From Methylomonas koyamae (GTDB taxonomy: Bacteria > Pseudomonadota > Gammaproteobacteria > Methylococcales > Methylomonadaceae): 64,000 nucleotides of DNA. The stretch is taken from positions 62,001 through 126,000 of the forward strand of contig NZ_PPPU01000006.1 in the NCBI RefSeq assembly GCF_006483455.1, in the 5' to 3' direction. The position numbers were made by a program, and so were the translations under genes. Positions 7,664-18,024 of the stretch are shown here, piece after piece. The notes under the pieces are model-generated. The model was not told the DNA's origin. It was given only the letters and a program-made list of their open reading frames with translations, and did not search any database. Every line of letters starts with the position of its first letter. Position 1 is the stretch's first letter.

Positions 7664-8869
7664 TTATGCGGCCAGTAACGGCGAGATGTGGGTCGCCCAC
7701 CAGTCGATGCTTTCCAAATAGATGTTGGCGATGCGCTCCGGCGCGATGTTGCGGTAGTTATTTAGCCCGGTTTCCCAGCGCTCGTAGGCGATACAGAATT
7801 TTAAGGTTTCGCCGGCAGGGCCGCGATGGTGGAGTACGGCGTTGTTTATGTCCTGCGCCAGCGGCAAGTGTTCCAGCAATTTCGGCAAGGGCGAATCCAT
7901 CAGGCTGTCCAGGCCCGACAGCATGCCGATCAGGAAGTAATGCTCGCCGTCATCCTTAACTTCCCGCGCGAGCAGTTCGCACATTTTGGCCCGGATCAGT
8001 ACGTTTTGCAGTACCGAGGAAGGTTTGTCCGACAGGGCAGATAGGGTCAGGATATTGAGCCAACGCTTGATTTCGACCAAGCCCAAACAGACTACCGCAT
8101 GTTGTATCGATTCTATTTTGTACGGCAACGCAAAAAACGCTGAATTCAGGTAGTGCAGTAGCTTGAAGCTCATGCTGACGTCTTGCGAGACGATACCGCT
8201 GATCTCGACAAAACTGGCCTCGGGTTTGTTGACCGTGGCTAGTAACTGCAGTGCCGTGGTCTGGCTGGCGCCGATGCGTTTGCCTTCAACGATGTTGGGC
8301 TTGCTGAAGAAAAAACCCTGAAATAACTCGCAGCCCCAATCGCGCAGGGTTTCGAACTGCTGATGGGTTTCGACCTTTTCTGCCAGGAGTTTTAATTTAT
8401 ACGGGGCGAGTTGGTCTATCAGTTTGCGCGTGGCGTCCAGCGTGTCTGCCATGACGTCGATCTTGACGATGTCGGCGAATTCCAGCAGCGGCAACCACTC
8501 CGGCGCCAGTACGAAATCGTCCAGCGCCAGCGTGTAACCGAGTTGGGACAGTTCCTTTAAATTCGCGACGATTTCGGCGTCGACGGTCACGCTTTCTAGT
8601 ACCTCGACCACGATGCGGTCTTTCGGCAGATGCAGCGGCACTTTATCCAGAATGTTTTGGGTCGTGAAGTTGATGAAGGCTTTATGCGGCCCGACCAGTT
8701 GGTTCAGGCCGATCTCCAGCAAAGTATCGCTGATGACTTGTTTGGTGGCGTTGGCGGCCCCATCTTTCAGGTTAAGGTCGAAATCGGTGCCGCGGAACAG
8801 AATTTCGTAAGCGAAGGTATTCAATTGCCGGTCCAGTATCTGCTGCCGGCCAATTAGAAAATCTGTCAT
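7664..8869 (-). CDS. EAL-HDOD (YuxH-type) signalling protein
   Basis: 401 residues: an EAL-like domain (about 1-200) followed by an HDOD domain (about 205-390). The EAL motif itself is YEILFR, and several metal/catalytic positions survive (FINFT, EVLE, KID, AEKVE). Loop 6, usually DDFGxG, reads DDFVLA, which typically means no c-di-GMP hydrolysis. The HDOD half has the characteristic LLHYLNSAFF helix. Such proteins act as binding or adaptor modules in c-di-GMP and motility networks; binding rather than hydrolysis is inference. Confidence 0.87.
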   Translation of the reverse strand: MTDFLIGRQQILDRQLNTFAYEILFRGTDFDLNLKDGAANATKQVISDTLLEIGLNQLVGPHKAFINFTTQNILDKVPLHLPKDRIVVEVLESVTVDAEIVANLKELSQLGYTLALDDFVLAPEWLPLLEFADIVKIDVMADTLDATRKLIDQLAPYKLKLLAEKVETHQQFETLRDWGCELFQGFFFSKPNIVEGKRIGASQTTALQLLATVNKPEASFVEISGIVSQDVSMSFKLLHYLNSAFFALPYKIESIQHAVVCLGLVEIKRWLNILTLSALSDKPSSVLQNVLIRAKMCELLAREVKDDGEHYFLIGMLSGLDSLMDSPLPKLLEHLPLAQDINNAVLHHRGPAGETLKFCIAYERWETGLNNYRNIAPERIANIYLESIDWWATHISPLLAA

Positions 8870-8987
8870 TTATTTACGGGCTCCCGATCATTGCACTATG
8901 ATGCTGCTACGCCCCGCCTTATAACATGTAAGCCGAGATTTAGTCGAGTTCAGGCGCGGCGCATCTCTAACAACCCTAGGAGGAACA

Positions 8988-9197
8988 ATGTCCGAATCAG
9001 CAACGCTAACGGTTACCGGCATGAAATGCGGCGGTTGCGAAAATAGTATCGTCAGCAAAGTGTCGGCGCTGGCCGGAGTCAAATCGGTCAAGGCATCGCA
9101 CTTGGATAAGCAGGTCGGCGTCGAATTCGACCCGGCTCAGATCAGTCTCGACGAGATCGAAGACACCATCGTCGACGCCGGCTTCAAAGTAGAATAA
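8988..9197 (+). CDS. copZ: CopZ-type copper chaperone
   Basis: 69 residues, a single heavy-metal-associated (HMA) domain with GMKCGGCE, the CxxC that binds Cu(I). A very strong AGGAGG site stands before the ATG. It lies 46 bases upstream of a Cu(I)-type P1B ATPase. The expected role is to carry Cu(I) in the cytoplasm and hand it to CopA. No clear CueR operator (ACCTTCC-type dyad) is seen in 8870-8987. Confidence 0.92.
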   Translation: MSESATLTVTGMKCGGCENSIVSKVSALAGVKSVKASHLDKQVGVEFDPAQISLDEIEDTIVDAGFKVE

Positions 9198-9243
9198 TTT
9201 TTCGCCGGCAGCCGGCGGTGCTGCCGACATTCGAGGAGGCAGG

Positions 9244-11511
9244 ATGACAGATGCCCAACAGGTAGAAAGCGGCGACGTCCAAGAGATTAGGCTGTCGATT
9301 CTCGGCATGCGTTGCGCCGGTTGCGTCAGTGCGGTCGAAACCGCTTTGCAGTCGGTGCCCGGAGTCGCATCGGTCGCAGTTAACTTCGCCGACCATTCGG
9401 CAACCGTGCTTGGCGATCCCGACCGGCAGATCATGAAACAGGCTTTGAAGGACGCCGGTTACGCCGCCGCGGTGATGGAAGGTCTGGAAGATCCGGCGGA
9501 AGAGGAAGCCCAGGAAGAGCTGCGTTACCGCGATTTGATGCGCAAGGCGGCTGTCGCCGGCGCGTTGGGGTTGCCGTTGATGTTGGGCGCCCATATCGAT
9601 CTGTTCCCGGCGATGGGCACGCCTTCCGGCACGCTGTTCTGGTCCGAAGTTGCGCTATTGACCTTGGCGGTGTTGTATTACTCCGGCGGCCATTTTTTTC
9701 ACAGTGCGCTCAAATTGCTGGCTGTGAAGCAGGCCAACATGGATACCTTGATTGCATTGGGTACCGGCTCCGCCTGGTTTTATTCCTGCATCGTCATCGA
9801 CTATTCCGCGCAATTGCCGTCGCTGTCGGCGCACGCTTATTTCGAAGCCTCGGCAGTGATTCTGGCCTTCATCAATCTCGGCAGCGCCCTGGAAACCCGG
9901 GCCCGCGGCAAGACTTCGGCGGCGATCAGAGCCTTGATCGGCCTGCAGCCGCGCACCGCCAGAGTCGTGCGCGACGGTCGCGAGCTCGACGTACCGATTG
10001 AGGAAGTCGGTCTTGGCGAGACCTTGCGGGTGCGGCCGGGGGAAAAGATCGCGGTCGACGGCACGGTGGCGGAAGGCCATTCCAGCGTCGACGAATCCAT
10101 GCTCACCGGCGAATCGATGCCGGTCGAGAAAAATGTCGGCGACAGCGTCGCCGCCGGGTCGATCAACGGCCAGGGCAGTTTTTTGTTCACGGCCACCCAT
10201 ATCGGCCGCGACACAGCGCTGGCGCATATCATTCAAAGCGTGCGCCAGGCGCAAAACAGCAAGCCCGCCATCGCCAAACTGGCCGACAGAATTTCGGCCG
10301 TGTTCGTGCCGACAGTGGTTGCAATTTCTGTTCTGACCTTTCTTATCTGGCTGGCGATCGGCCCCGATCCTGCCTTCGGTTATGCCTTTGTTACTTCCAT
10401 GACGGTTTTGGTAATCGCCTGCCCTTGCGCTTTGGGTTTGGCAACGCCGATCTCGGTCATGGTCGCGGTCGGTCGGGCGGCGCAAACCGGGATTTTAATC
10501 CGTAAGGGTGAGGCGCTACAGACGGCCGGCAAACTGACTTGCCTGATACTGGACAAAACCGGGACGGTAACCGCCGGCAAGCCGGCCTTGGCCGAAGTGT
10601 TGGGATTCGGCGATTACGGCGAAACTCAGGTTTTGCAATTGGCGGCCAGTCTGGAATCCGGTTCCGAGCACCCGCTGGCGGCGGCGATTTTGGCTGCTGC
10701 CGAACAGCGTTCGCTGGCTTTGGACAAAGTCAGACGCTTTCAGGCGGTGGCCGGCCACGGCGTCATCGGCCGGATCGGCGATCGGCAATGCCTGTTCGGC
10801 AACGCCGCATTAATGGCCGAACATGGGATCGATACCGGTGTGTGTCGGGATAAGCTGGCGGAATTGGCCGGAAAAGGCCAGACGCCGATGATGTTGGCGG
10901 TCGAACAGGCCATAGTCGGCGTGGTTTCGGTAGCCGACCCGATCAAGCCCGACTCGGCTGAAGCCGTGCGGGAATTGCAAGGCCGCGGCGTCCGGGTGTT
11001 GATGGTGACCGGCGACAACGAAATCACGGCCAAGGCCATCGCCGCCCAGGCCGGTATTACCGAATTCCGCGCCCAGGTGTTGCCGACCGACAAAGCCGCA
11101 ACGGTCAAAGCACTGCAGCAGCAGGGCGAGTTGGTCGGCATGGTCGGCGACGGTATCAACGATGCGCCGGCCCTGGCCCAGGCTAATGTCGGCTTTGCGA
11201 TGGGCGCCGGTACCGATGTGGCGATCGAGAGCGCCGACATCGTCTTGTTGCAAGGTTCCTTGCTAAAAATTCCGGAGGCGATCGAGCTGTCGCAATTGAC
11301 GGTCGCCAATATCCAGCAGAACCTGTTCGGCGCCTTCATCTACAACACTATCGGCATCCCGGTCGCGGCCGGCTTGTTGTATCCGCTGTTCGGCATTTTG
11401 CTGAATCCGATGATCGCCGGCGCGGCGATGGCGATGTCGTCAGTAACCGTGGTCAGCAACGCCAACCGGTTGCGCTGGATCAAGTTGGATAGCGCCGCTA
11501 AGCGCCGATAA
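9244..11511 (+). CDS. copA: Cu(I)-translocating P-type ATPase CopA
   Basis: 755 residues with one N-terminal HMA domain (GMRCAGC). The P1B-1 signature is complete: CPC in VIACPCALG of the sixth helix, phosphorylation site DKTGT, the SEHP nucleotide-binding motif, and the [10 protein letters not shown] hinge, with N/MSS-type residues in the last helices ([14 protein letters not shown]). It exports Cu(I) from cytoplasm to periplasm at the expense of ATP. It forms an operon with copZ. A GGAGG site precedes the ATG. Confidence 0.97.
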   Translation: MTDAQQVESGDVQEIRLSILGMRCAGCVSAVETALQSVPGVASVAVNFADHSATVLGDPDRQIMKQALKDAGYAAAVMEGLEDPAEEEAQEELRYRDLMRKAAVAGALGLPLMLGAHIDLFPAMGTPSGTLFWSEVALLTLAVLYYSGGHFFHSALKLLAVKQANMDTLIALGTGSAWFYSCIVIDYSAQLPSLSAHAYFEASAVILAFINLGSALETRARGKTSAAIRALIGLQPRTARVVRDGRELDVPIEEVGLGETLRVRPGEKIAVDGTVAEGHSSVDESMLTGESMPVEKNVGDSVAAGSINGQGSFLFTATHIGRDTALAHIIQSVRQAQNSKPAIAKLADRISAVFVPTVVAISVLTFLIWLAIGPDPAFGYAFVTSMTVLVIACPCALGLATPISVMVAVGRAAQTGILIRKGEALQTAGKLTCLILDKTGTVTAGKPALAEVLGFGDYGETQVLQLAASLESGSEHPLAAAILAAAEQRSLALDKVRRFQAVAGHGVIGRIGDRQCLFGNAALMAEHGIDTGVCRDKLAELAGKGQTPMMLAVEQAIVGVVSVADPIKPDSAEAVRELQGRGVRVLMVTGDNEITAKAIAAQAGITEFRAQVLPTDKAATVKALQQQGELVGMVGDGINDAPALAQANVGFAMGAGTDVAIESADIVLLQGSLLKIPEAIELSQLTVANIQQNLFGAFIYNTIGIPVAAGLLYPLFGILLNPMIAGAAMAMSSVTVVSNANRLRWIKLDSAAKRR

Positions 11512-11520
11512 AACCTTGTT

Positions 11521-11542
11521 CCCGCGGCGTTGCGGCCGCGGG
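11521..11542. terminator. GC hairpin between copA and the chemoreceptor gene
   Basis: CCCGCGGC (11521-11528) and GCCGCGGG (11535-11542) are perfectly complementary around a 6-base loop, in the 36-base gap between two convergent genes. It probably acts as a bidirectional terminator; T-tracts are weak on both sides. Confidence 0.55.
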
Positions 11543-11547
11543 GGCTC

Positions 11548-13164
11548 TTACAATCTGAATTGGGAAATGGTTTTTTGCAGGCTACCGGCGATAGCCTGCA
11601 AATGATGAGCTTCGCGGGCGGTTTGCTCGGCGTCTGCCGCATTGTTGACGGTGGCTTCGTTGATAGCGACCACATTCTGGTTGATGTGCTCGACCACAAT
11701 TTTTTGTTCCTTTACCGCATCGGAAATATGCGTGTTCATTTCCGAGATGCGTTCTACCATCGCCGAGATTTCGTCCAACACTGCCCCTGTGCTTTCGATC
11801 ACCGCCACGGTTTCCTTGGTTTGGGTTTGGCTTTCCGTCATGGCTTTGACGGCTTGCCGCGAGCCTTGTTGCAGCTTCTCGATCATGGCCTGGATTTCGT
11901 GGGTCGACTCCTGGGTGCGGCTGGCCAGCGTGCGGACTTCGTCAGCCACCACGGCAAAGCCGCGACCTTGCTCGCCGGCGCGCGCCGCTTCGATGGCGGC
12001 GTTCAGGGCGAGTAGATTGGTCTGGTCGGCAATGCTTTGAATCACGTCCAGGACCGAGCTGACGTTGACGCAATCGTTTTCGACGCTACCGATCACCTGG
12101 CTGGCGCGATCGATGTTTTGCGAAAGTTCGTGAATCGAGCGTACGGTACTGGTTACGACTGCTTTACCGTCGTTGGCGGCCTGACTGCTTTGGCGTGCGG
12201 TTTGGGCCGCATCAGCCGTATTGTTCGAAACGCCGGTGACTGTCGCAGACAATTCGGTCACTGTGGTCGCGACTTGGTTGGCTCCCATTTGCGATTTAAA
12301 AATATCTTGTTGTACTCGTTCCGACATTTGGCTGAGCCGGCTCGACGAGACGGTCAACTGCTCTGATTCCGTCGCTACTTGCTGCATCAAGCCTTGCAGC
12401 ATGCTGAGAAATTCGTTGAACAGTCTGACGATACTACCGATTTCGTCGCCGCCCTCGTGCGGAATCCGCCGGGTCAAGTCGCCGCCGCCTTGTTTCATGT
12501 CCCGCAGGGATTTTTGCAGCGCATTCAGCGGCGGTTCGATTTTGAAATACAGCAGCGCCAAACAGATGACCACGAACAATAACAGCGCGATCGAAAAGGC
12601 GATGCGCGAAACGCTGTAGTCATGCAACGACGAACTCAATACTTGTTTGGCCTGAGCCAATTCGCGGTCCAGTTGCTCGGTCAAGATCGAGAGCTCCGAC
12701 GTCAGGCTGGCCGCCGTATCGTCCAGGCCGGTGCCGGGCGCTTTCATGGTCACCGTGCCGGCTTCGTTACCGAGTTTGATGTAGTCCCAACCCATTTTTA
12801 CGCCGGCGGCGTGCATGGTCCGGATTTTGGTTTTCAGTTCGTCCAGTTTCGATTGCAGGTTCGGTTGCAGTTTGGCCGCGGCATCCAGATTTTTGAGCGC
12901 ATCGGCCAGATTCTGTTCGGCTTCGGCGAAACCGTCTTCGGTATGCGTGGCGCCGACGTCGGTCAAAAATTGTTGGATCTGTACCACGTGAAAACGGACA
13001 TGGGCCAGCGCATCGGAGGTGTCTTGTTTTTGGGTGGCGTCGGCGAGGCTGGCGTCGATGCTGGAGAAGGCGTGCCAGAGCGATGCTGCGAACAACAGGT
13101 TGGCTGCAAATAAGGAGGATGCGATATAAATCAGCGCGCTTTTGATTGTCAGGTCTTTGCTCAT
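11548..13164 (-). CDS. Methyl-accepting chemotaxis protein
   Basis: 538 residues. Transmembrane helices lie at about 10-30 and 187-206, enclosing a roughly 155-residue helical periplasmic sensor of four-helix-bundle type. HAMP follows at 207-259, then the signalling hairpin with the highly conserved tip [20 protein letters not shown]. No C-terminal NWETF-type CheR tether is seen. It is the last gene of a run starting with a porin and a tetraheme cytochrome, with only 13 bases to the HAMP protein upstream. The ligand cannot be read; the context hints at a respiratory or redox-linked cue. Confidence 0.93.
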   Translation of the reverse strand: MSKDLTIKSALIYIASSLFAANLLFAASLWHAFSSIDASLADATQKQDTSDALAHVRFHVVQIQQFLTDVGATHTEDGFAEAEQNLADALKNLDAAAKLQPNLQSKLDELKTKIRTMHAAGVKMGWDYIKLGNEAGTVTMKAPGTGLDDTAASLTSELSILTEQLDRELAQAKQVLSSSLHDYSVSRIAFSIALLLFVVICLALLYFKIEPPLNALQKSLRDMKQGGGDLTRRIPHEGGDEIGSIVRLFNEFLSMLQGLMQQVATESEQLTVSSSRLSQMSERVQQDIFKSQMGANQVATTVTELSATVTGVSNNTADAAQTARQSSQAANDGKAVVTSTVRSIHELSQNIDRASQVIGSVENDCVNVSSVLDVIQSIADQTNLLALNAAIEAARAGEQGRGFAVVADEVRTLASRTQESTHEIQAMIEKLQQGSRQAVKAMTESQTQTKETVAVIESTGAVLDEISAMVERISEMNTHISDAVKEQKIVVEHINQNVVAINEATVNNAADAEQTAREAHHLQAIAGSLQKTISQFRL

Positions 13165-13177
13165 AAAGTTGGGTGGG

Positions 13178-13756
13178 TTATTTATCGAGTTTTTCCAATG
13201 CCGCCGCCAGATTGGCCAGCGCGGCGATCGTTTCGTGTTGGGTCGTGGACAAGTCGTTGCCGTTGTTCAACGCGCACAAGCCGATCTGCCGGTTCAGTTC
13301 GGCGATCAGACGCTGGCGCTGGTCGCGGCGGTCGCGCAATTTGCCCACCATAGCCGCAAACGACGCGGCCAGTTCCTGCAGCTGGTCGTGTTCGCGCAGA
13401 TGGGTGACGGTATCCAGGTTTCCTTCGCCCACCTCCCGGCATAGGGTTTCGAAGCGGTACAACGGACCGGCGATCTTATGCGAGCCGTAAAGCACGCCGG
13501 CTACGGCAATTGCGCCGGCCGTGAGGATGGAGACGACATTGCCGATCATGATCGAGATTCCCAAACGCTCCGTCGCATTGACGATATTGGCGTGAGCGGA
13601 CTGTGCCTGGGCTTGCAGATCGCCGCCGGTCATCCAGTAAATCAGCAGCGCCGAGCACAGGCCGGACAAAAGAATCAGGGCGAAGGCGCCGAGAATGAAG
13701 CGGCCCTGGAACTCTTTTTTAATGAAAATTTGCCGACGGGGTACGGTGTTGTTCAT
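13178..13756 (-). CDS. Short membrane protein with HAMP domain
   Basis: 192 residues: two transmembrane helices (about 20-42 and 68-92) separated by a short 25-residue loop, then a HAMP-like segment ([24 protein letters not shown]) and a helical coiled region to the end. It has no kinase, cyclase or MCP signalling tip. It resembles a truncated receptor, or an accessory protein that could pair with the chemoreceptor immediately downstream. It lies 9 bases after the tetraheme cytochrome gene. Confidence 0.75.
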   Translation of the reverse strand: MNNTVPRRQIFIKKEFQGRFILGAFALILLSGLCSALLIYWMTGGDLQAQAQSAHANIVNATERLGISIMIGNVVSILTAGAIAVAGVLYGSHKIAGPLYRFETLCREVGEGNLDTVTHLREHDQLQELAASFAAMVGKLRDRRDQRQRLIAELNRQIGLCALNNGNDLSTTQHETIAALANLAAALEKLDK

Positions 13757-13765
13757 GGTTGAGCC

Positions 13766-14272
13766 TTAGTTGACGTTGTGACAGGTTAAACAGAGCTCGC
13801 CGTCGCTGTTGTTACGGCGCAGTAAGAAACTTTTGCGCAAGCGCTCGGAATTCATCAATTTGTCCATGAAACTGTGGCTGGCCTGGGGCCGGTCGCTGTC
13901 CAATTTGCCGTGGGTGTAGTGGCAGGTCAGGCAGGTGATGTCGTTTTCCTCGTTTAACGGCAAATCCGCCGGCACCGGAAAATCGATGTTCAGACCCACT
14001 TTGTGGCCCTGGTTGGGGTTATGGCAGGACGCGCACATCGCCACGCCGTCGAGTTTGAAGGCGCTTTGATCGATAGTGATGTTTTTGCTGTGCAATATGT
14101 TGTCGTCTTTCAGCTCCGGAACCGACAAGTGACAGCTGCTGCAATCGGATTGCATGTTTTGTTTGGCGATGACATGAGGATTTTCGCCAGCCGTGTGTGC
14201 GGCGTGAGTATAAAACAGCAAGCCGGAGCAACTGGCCAGTGCCAATAGCAGTGAAGTTATTCGTTTTTTCAT
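13766..14272 (-). CDS. Periplasmic tetraheme c-type cytochrome
   Basis: 168 residues from the ATG at 14272. A signal peptide covers about residues 1-24. Four CXXCH haem motifs stand at 44-48, 80-84, 114-118 and 161-165, with extra His residues for bis-His ligation. The spacing and the shared SCH/TCH context are like small doubled-CXXCH/NapC-NrfH-independent carriers. It probably moves electrons in the periplasm; donor and acceptor are unknown. The start lies 2 bases after the porin stop, so the genes are co-transcribed. Confidence 0.9.
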   Translation of the reverse strand: MKKRITSLLLALASCSGLLFYTHAAHTAGENPHVIAKQNMQSDCSSCHLSVPELKDDNILHSKNITIDQSAFKLDGVAMCASCHNPNQGHKVGLNIDFPVPADLPLNEENDITCLTCHYTHGKLDSDRPQASHSFMDKLMNSERLRKSFLLRRNNSDGELCLTCHNVN

Positions 14273-14274
14273 AG

Positions 14275-15717
14275 CTAGAACGACATCACGATTTGAGCAA
14301 TACCGAGTTTCCGGTCGAAGTAGCGTTCCGCCGTTTCGGTGCCAAGCGAATCGTCGTATTCGAACTTGACCTGCAAGTGGTCGCTGAATTTGTAATTGAA
14401 GCCCAGGCTGAGCATCGAAATATCGTTGATGGCGACGGTACTGCCGTCGAAGTCCAGGCCCAGATTCTGCGAAGGCTGCCAACGGCTGTAGCGGGCGAAG
14501 GCAATGATCGGCATCTTAGCCAGACTTGCCAAATCCACGGTGAAGGTGGAGTGGTAACCCAACTGGTGGCCCTTGCCGAACGGACTATTATTCGGCCCGA
14601 CGACGATAATCGGATTGCCGTCACCGTCCTGGTCCAGAAACACTTGTTGGTGCGCATTCAACAGCATGAACTCGTTCTGCAAGCGCCAGACGCCGTAGCC
14701 GATGGCTAAATCGGCGCCGTACACGGTATTGCGGATCCGGTTTTCGCCGTCCAGTTCGCTCAAATGCGAGATGCCGAATTCGATACCTTCCGGATTGCTG
14801 CTATGGATTTTGTAGGCGTTTTGCCCCAGGCTCAAGCCGAGACGGCCGCCGATGGTATGGCCATCGTTGGCGTACAAGGCATCGGTCCAAAATACCGAGT
14901 AATTGAACCAGTCGAAATTGCCGTAGGAACGCAAGCCGTCGGCGTTGTACCCGCCCAGTTGCATGCGGGAAGTGGTCAACGGCGCCGTGACCGTGACCCG
15001 GTCCTTGTTGGCGAAGTATTGGTAATCGCTGCCGAACGGCAAGTCGAAACGGCCGGCCTGGATATGCAAGCCTTTGTTGTTGAAAATCCGGCCGCGGGGC
15101 GGAATGCGGTCGTTGAACAGATGGTAGTCGACCAAGGCGACGGCAATGCCGGCCGTGGTACTGCCGCCGCTCAGCGCACCTGGACCGCTGTTGCCGCAAA
15201 ACACCGCTCCCGGTGCGCCGTAGTCGGCATTGGACGAGTTGCCGCACAGTACCAAGGCCGAGCTGGCACCGAAATGGTCGTCGTGGACGTAGTCCAGATC
15301 CAGCTCCACCGAGCCGACGCTGAAAGTCTGGTCGGTGGAGTTGCCGGTTTTGGCGTTGATGTCGAAGAAGCCGCTCATGACCAGACCGTTGGCTTCGGCG
15401 GCTTCTTTCAGCTCGGCCACCTTTTTGTCCAGCGCTTTCAGTTTGCTGTCTACCGTCGGCTCCGGCTTGGCATTGGCTGCGGCTTTTTCCGGAACCGCGG
15501 CCGGCGCGGCTGGCTGCAAAGCGGCAACGGTAGGCGGGCGTTCTTGCTCCAGTTGCCGGATGCGAGCTTCGAGTTGTTCGATCTTCCGGTCCTTGTCCTG
15601 CAACATGGTTTGGACGATTTTGCGAATATGCTCATCGTCTGCCGTTGCGGCATGGCAATCGGGTTGTGCTCCCAAAGCCAGTGCGGTCAATATATATAGA
15701 TATCGTCTTGGGGGCAT
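14275..15717 (-). CDS. Outer-membrane porin with N-terminal coiled coil
   Basis: 480 residues from the ATG at 15717; an upstream in-frame start (15849) would precede the signal peptide and is rejected. After the signal peptide (ends near CHA, residue 23), residues 28-60 and 90-115 are heptad-like (DKDRKIEQLEARIRQLEQE; KALDKKVAELKEAAEA), linked by an Ala/Pro-rich stretch. The rest is alternating beta-strand sequence ending in Phe (IAQIVMSF), as in 16-stranded porins of the phosphate-selective/OprO or carbohydrate type. Substrate unknown. It is the first gene of the cytochrome-chemoreceptor operon. Confidence 0.82.
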   Translation of the reverse strand: MPPRRYLYILTALALGAQPDCHAATADDEHIRKIVQTMLQDKDRKIEQLEARIRQLEQERPPTVAALQPAAPAAVPEKAAANAKPEPTVDSKLKALDKKVAELKEAAEANGLVMSGFFDINAKTGNSTDQTFSVGSVELDLDYVHDDHFGASSALVLCGNSSNADYGAPGAVFCGNSGPGALSGGSTTAGIAVALVDYHLFNDRIPPRGRIFNNKGLHIQAGRFDLPFGSDYQYFANKDRVTVTAPLTTSRMQLGGYNADGLRSYGNFDWFNYSVFWTDALYANDGHTIGGRLGLSLGQNAYKIHSSNPEGIEFGISHLSELDGENRIRNTVYGADLAIGYGVWRLQNEFMLLNAHQQVFLDQDGDGNPIIVVGPNNSPFGKGHQLGYHSTFTVDLASLAKMPIIAFARYSRWQPSQNLGLDFDGSTVAINDISMLSLGFNYKFSDHLQVKFEYDDSLGTETAERYFDRKLGIAQIVMSF

Positions 15718-15919
15718 CGGTTTTCGAAATGTAAGATAAAGACTACTTCTGCAATTGCTAAGGCCAAAGTTAGACTTATTTGTTGGGAATACAAGTAAGC
15801 GGGCGCAGTTTGGCAAGCGGCTTATTCGCGCCCAATTCTGGTGATACAATGGCCGGCTTTTTATGCCCGGCGGAGTGTGGTAATTGGCCGGGAAACCGCG
15901 AATCGTGCTTAGGTCGTCT

Positions 15920-16858
15920 ATGAGTAAATTGAAATGTGCCGTGATCGGCGCCGGATATTTGGGGAAGTTTCATGCGGAAAAATATGCGTCGTTAAAAAAT
16001 TGCGAACTGGTGGCGGTGGTCGACATCAACGAAGACGCTGCGCGGCAGGTCGCCGAAAAACACGGCACCCAGGCCTTGACCGATTACCAATCCCTGCTCG
16101 GCCAGATCGATGCCGTCAGCATCGTGGTTCCCACCAGTTACCACCACAGCGTCTCCAAGGATTTTCTGCTCGCCGGTACTCACGTGCTGGTGGAAAAGCC
16201 GATAACGGTGACCGTTGAAGAAGCTGACGAATTGATCGCCATCGCCCAGGAAAAAAACGTCATTTTGCAGGTCGGCCATCTGGAGCGCTTCAACCCGGCG
16301 GTGCGGGGATTGGAGACCTTGGACGAAAAACCGCTGTTCATCGAATCGCACCGTTTGTCGCCGTTCAACCCGCGCGCCAACGACGTCAGCGTGGTGCTTG
16401 ACCTGATGATTCACGATATCGACATCATCCTGGCCCTGGTCAATTCCGAGATCGAAAAAATCGACGCCAGCGGCACCGCGGTATTGACCCAGGGTACCGA
16501 CATCGCCAACGCCCGCATCACCTTTAAAAACGGCTGCGTCGCCAACGTTACCGCCAGCCGGATCAGCATGAAAATGGAACGCAAGATGCGCATGTTCCGC
16601 CCCAGTTCCTACGTCTCGGTCGATTTTCAGAATAGGGTGCTGGTCAAGCATAAAACCGGCGACAAGGAGATGTTTCCGGGCATTCCGGAAATCGTTACCG
16701 AGGAACTGACTTTCGAGAGCGGCGACGCGCTTCTGGAAGAAATCAAACATTTTGTCAATTGCATCCAAACCGGCGAGAATCCGCTGGTTCCCGGCGAAGC
16801 CGGCCGCAAGGCGCTGGCGACCGCGATTGAAATCACCAAGTTTTTAACCCATCGCTAA
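15920..16858 (+). CDS. gnnA: UDP-GlcNAc 3-dehydrogenase-like oxidoreductase (Gfo/Idh/MocA; GnnA type)
   Basis: 312 residues from the ATG at 15920. A Rossmann nucleotide-binding motif GAGYLG lies at residues 8-13, the family EKP motif is in HVLVEKPITV near residue 95, and the substrate region HDIDIILALV follows. On its own it could be any sugar-nucleotide dehydrogenase. Its immediate neighbours, a DegT-type aminotransferase and lpxB, point to GnnA, which oxidises the 3-OH of UDP-GlcNAc so that GnnB can aminate it for lipid A with amide-linked 3-acyl chains (known from Acidithiobacillus and Leptospira). The assignment is family plus context. Confidence 0.82.
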   Translation: MSKLKCAVIGAGYLGKFHAEKYASLKNCELVAVVDINEDAARQVAEKHGTQALTDYQSLLGQIDAVSIVVPTSYHHSVSKDFLLAGTHVLVEKPITVTVEEADELIAIAQEKNVILQVGHLERFNPAVRGLETLDEKPLFIESHRLSPFNPRANDVSVVLDLMIHDIDIILALVNSEIEKIDASGTAVLTQGTDIANARITFKNGCVANVTASRISMKMERKMRMFRPSSYVSVDFQNRVLVKHKTGDKEMFPGIPEIVTEELTFESGDALLEEIKHFVNCIQTGENPLVPGEAGRKALATAIEITKFLTHR

Positions 16859-16870
16859 AGGGCGGCCACT

Positions 16871-17968
16871 ATGATCCCGATGGTCAATTTGCAAGCGCAG
16901 TACGCGGAAATTCAAGATGAAATCGTCGGCGGTTTCAGCGAAACCCTGAACAATTGCGCATTCATTCTGGGGCCGAACGTACAGGCGTTCGAGAAAGAAG
17001 CGGCCGAGTATTTGGGCGTCAAACACGCCATCGGTTGCGCCTCCGGCACCGACGCCTTGCATCTGGCCTTGTTGGCGGAAGGCATCGGCGCCGGCGACGA
17101 AGTCATCACCAGCGCCTTTACCTTCATCGCCACGGCCGAAGCGATCAAATATGTCGGCGCGACGCCGGTGTTCGTCGATATCGATCCGGGCAGCTTCAAC
17201 ATCACACCGGAAAACATCGAAAAAGCCATCACCGCCAAAACCAGGGCGGTTATGCCGGTACACCTGTTCGGCCAGCCGGCCGACTTGCCGGCGATCAAAG
17301 CCATTTGCGACAAGCATGGTTTGAAATTGATCGAAGACTGCGCCCAGTCTTTCGGTGCCACGGTTTACAACAAGCAGACCGGCAGTTTCGGCAATGCTGC
17401 CGGTTTCAGCTTTTTTCCGAGCAAGAATCTGGGCTGCTTCGGCGACGGCGGCCTGGTCACCACCGATTCCGACGCGACCGCGGCCAAGGTCAAACAATAC
17501 CGCAACCACGGCTCGGAAGTGCGTTATTACCATGATGTGATCGGCTACAACAGCCGGCTGGACGAGTTGCAGGCCGTGGTGTTGCGCGCCAAATTGAAGC
17601 GCATCGACCAATACAACGCCGCCCGCCGCCACGCCGCGCATTTGTACTCCGAACTGCTGGCCGGTTTGCCGCTGACCCCCCCTTATGAGGACGGTATCGG
17701 CGTGCACGTTTACCATCAATACACTTTGCTGTGCGATCGCCGCGACGAAGTCATGAAAGCCTTGCAGGAGCAACAGATTGCCAGCGCGATTTACTATCCG
17801 GTGCCGCTGCATCAACAAAACGTGTTCAAGGCCGAATGCGCCGGCGTGTCGTTGCCGGTGACCGAATCGGTCGCGGCGCGCTGCATGTCGTTGCCGATCT
17901 GCGCCAACCTGAGCGACGACAACGTGCATAAAATCGCCGGTGTCATCCGCGGCGTACTCTCCGCCTAA
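16871..17968 (+). CDS. gnnB: DegT/DnrJ/EryC1 aminotransferase (GnnB type)
   Basis: 365 residues. The PLP-binding lysine is in FFPSKNLGCFGDGG, the DegT family signature; the aspartate in EDCAQSFGA and the SGTDAL phosphate-binding loop are also present. It starts 12 bases after the dehydrogenase. The expected reaction is transfer of an amino group from glutamate to the 3-keto sugar nucleotide made by the preceding enzyme, giving UDP-GlcNAc3N. Without the context it could be any sugar aminotransferase. Confidence 0.83.
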   Translation: MIPMVNLQAQYAEIQDEIVGGFSETLNNCAFILGPNVQAFEKEAAEYLGVKHAIGCASGTDALHLALLAEGIGAGDEVITSAFTFIATAEAIKYVGATPVFVDIDPGSFNITPENIEKAITAKTRAVMPVHLFGQPADLPAIKAICDKHGLKLIEDCAQSFGATVYNKQTGSFGNAAGFSFFPSKNLGCFGDGGLVTTDSDATAAKVKQYRNHGSEVRYYHDVIGYNSRLDELQAVVLRAKLKRIDQYNAARRHAAHLYSELLAGLPLTPPYEDGIGVHVYHQYTLLCDRRDEVMKALQEQQIASAIYYPVPLHQQNVFKAECAGVSLPVTESVAARCMSLPICANLSDDNVHKIAGVIRGVLSA

Positions 17969-18024
17969 ATCAATCTTATCCAGGCAGGCTTGGTTTCAAA
18001 CGGGCCTGCTGTCCTATCCGTTCG

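Noticed and set aside
8870-8987. CueR operator before copZ
   Set aside because: I found no dyad of the ACCTTCC-type with correct spacing; the promoter may use another regulator.
13400-13760. Diguanylate cyclase or histidine kinase function for the HAMP protein
   Set aside because: The protein ends soon after the HAMP segment; there is no GGDEF, HisKA or MCP tip.
14273-14482. N-terminal extension of the tetraheme cytochrome
   Set aside because: It overlaps the porin gene and would bury the clear signal peptide that starts at 14272.
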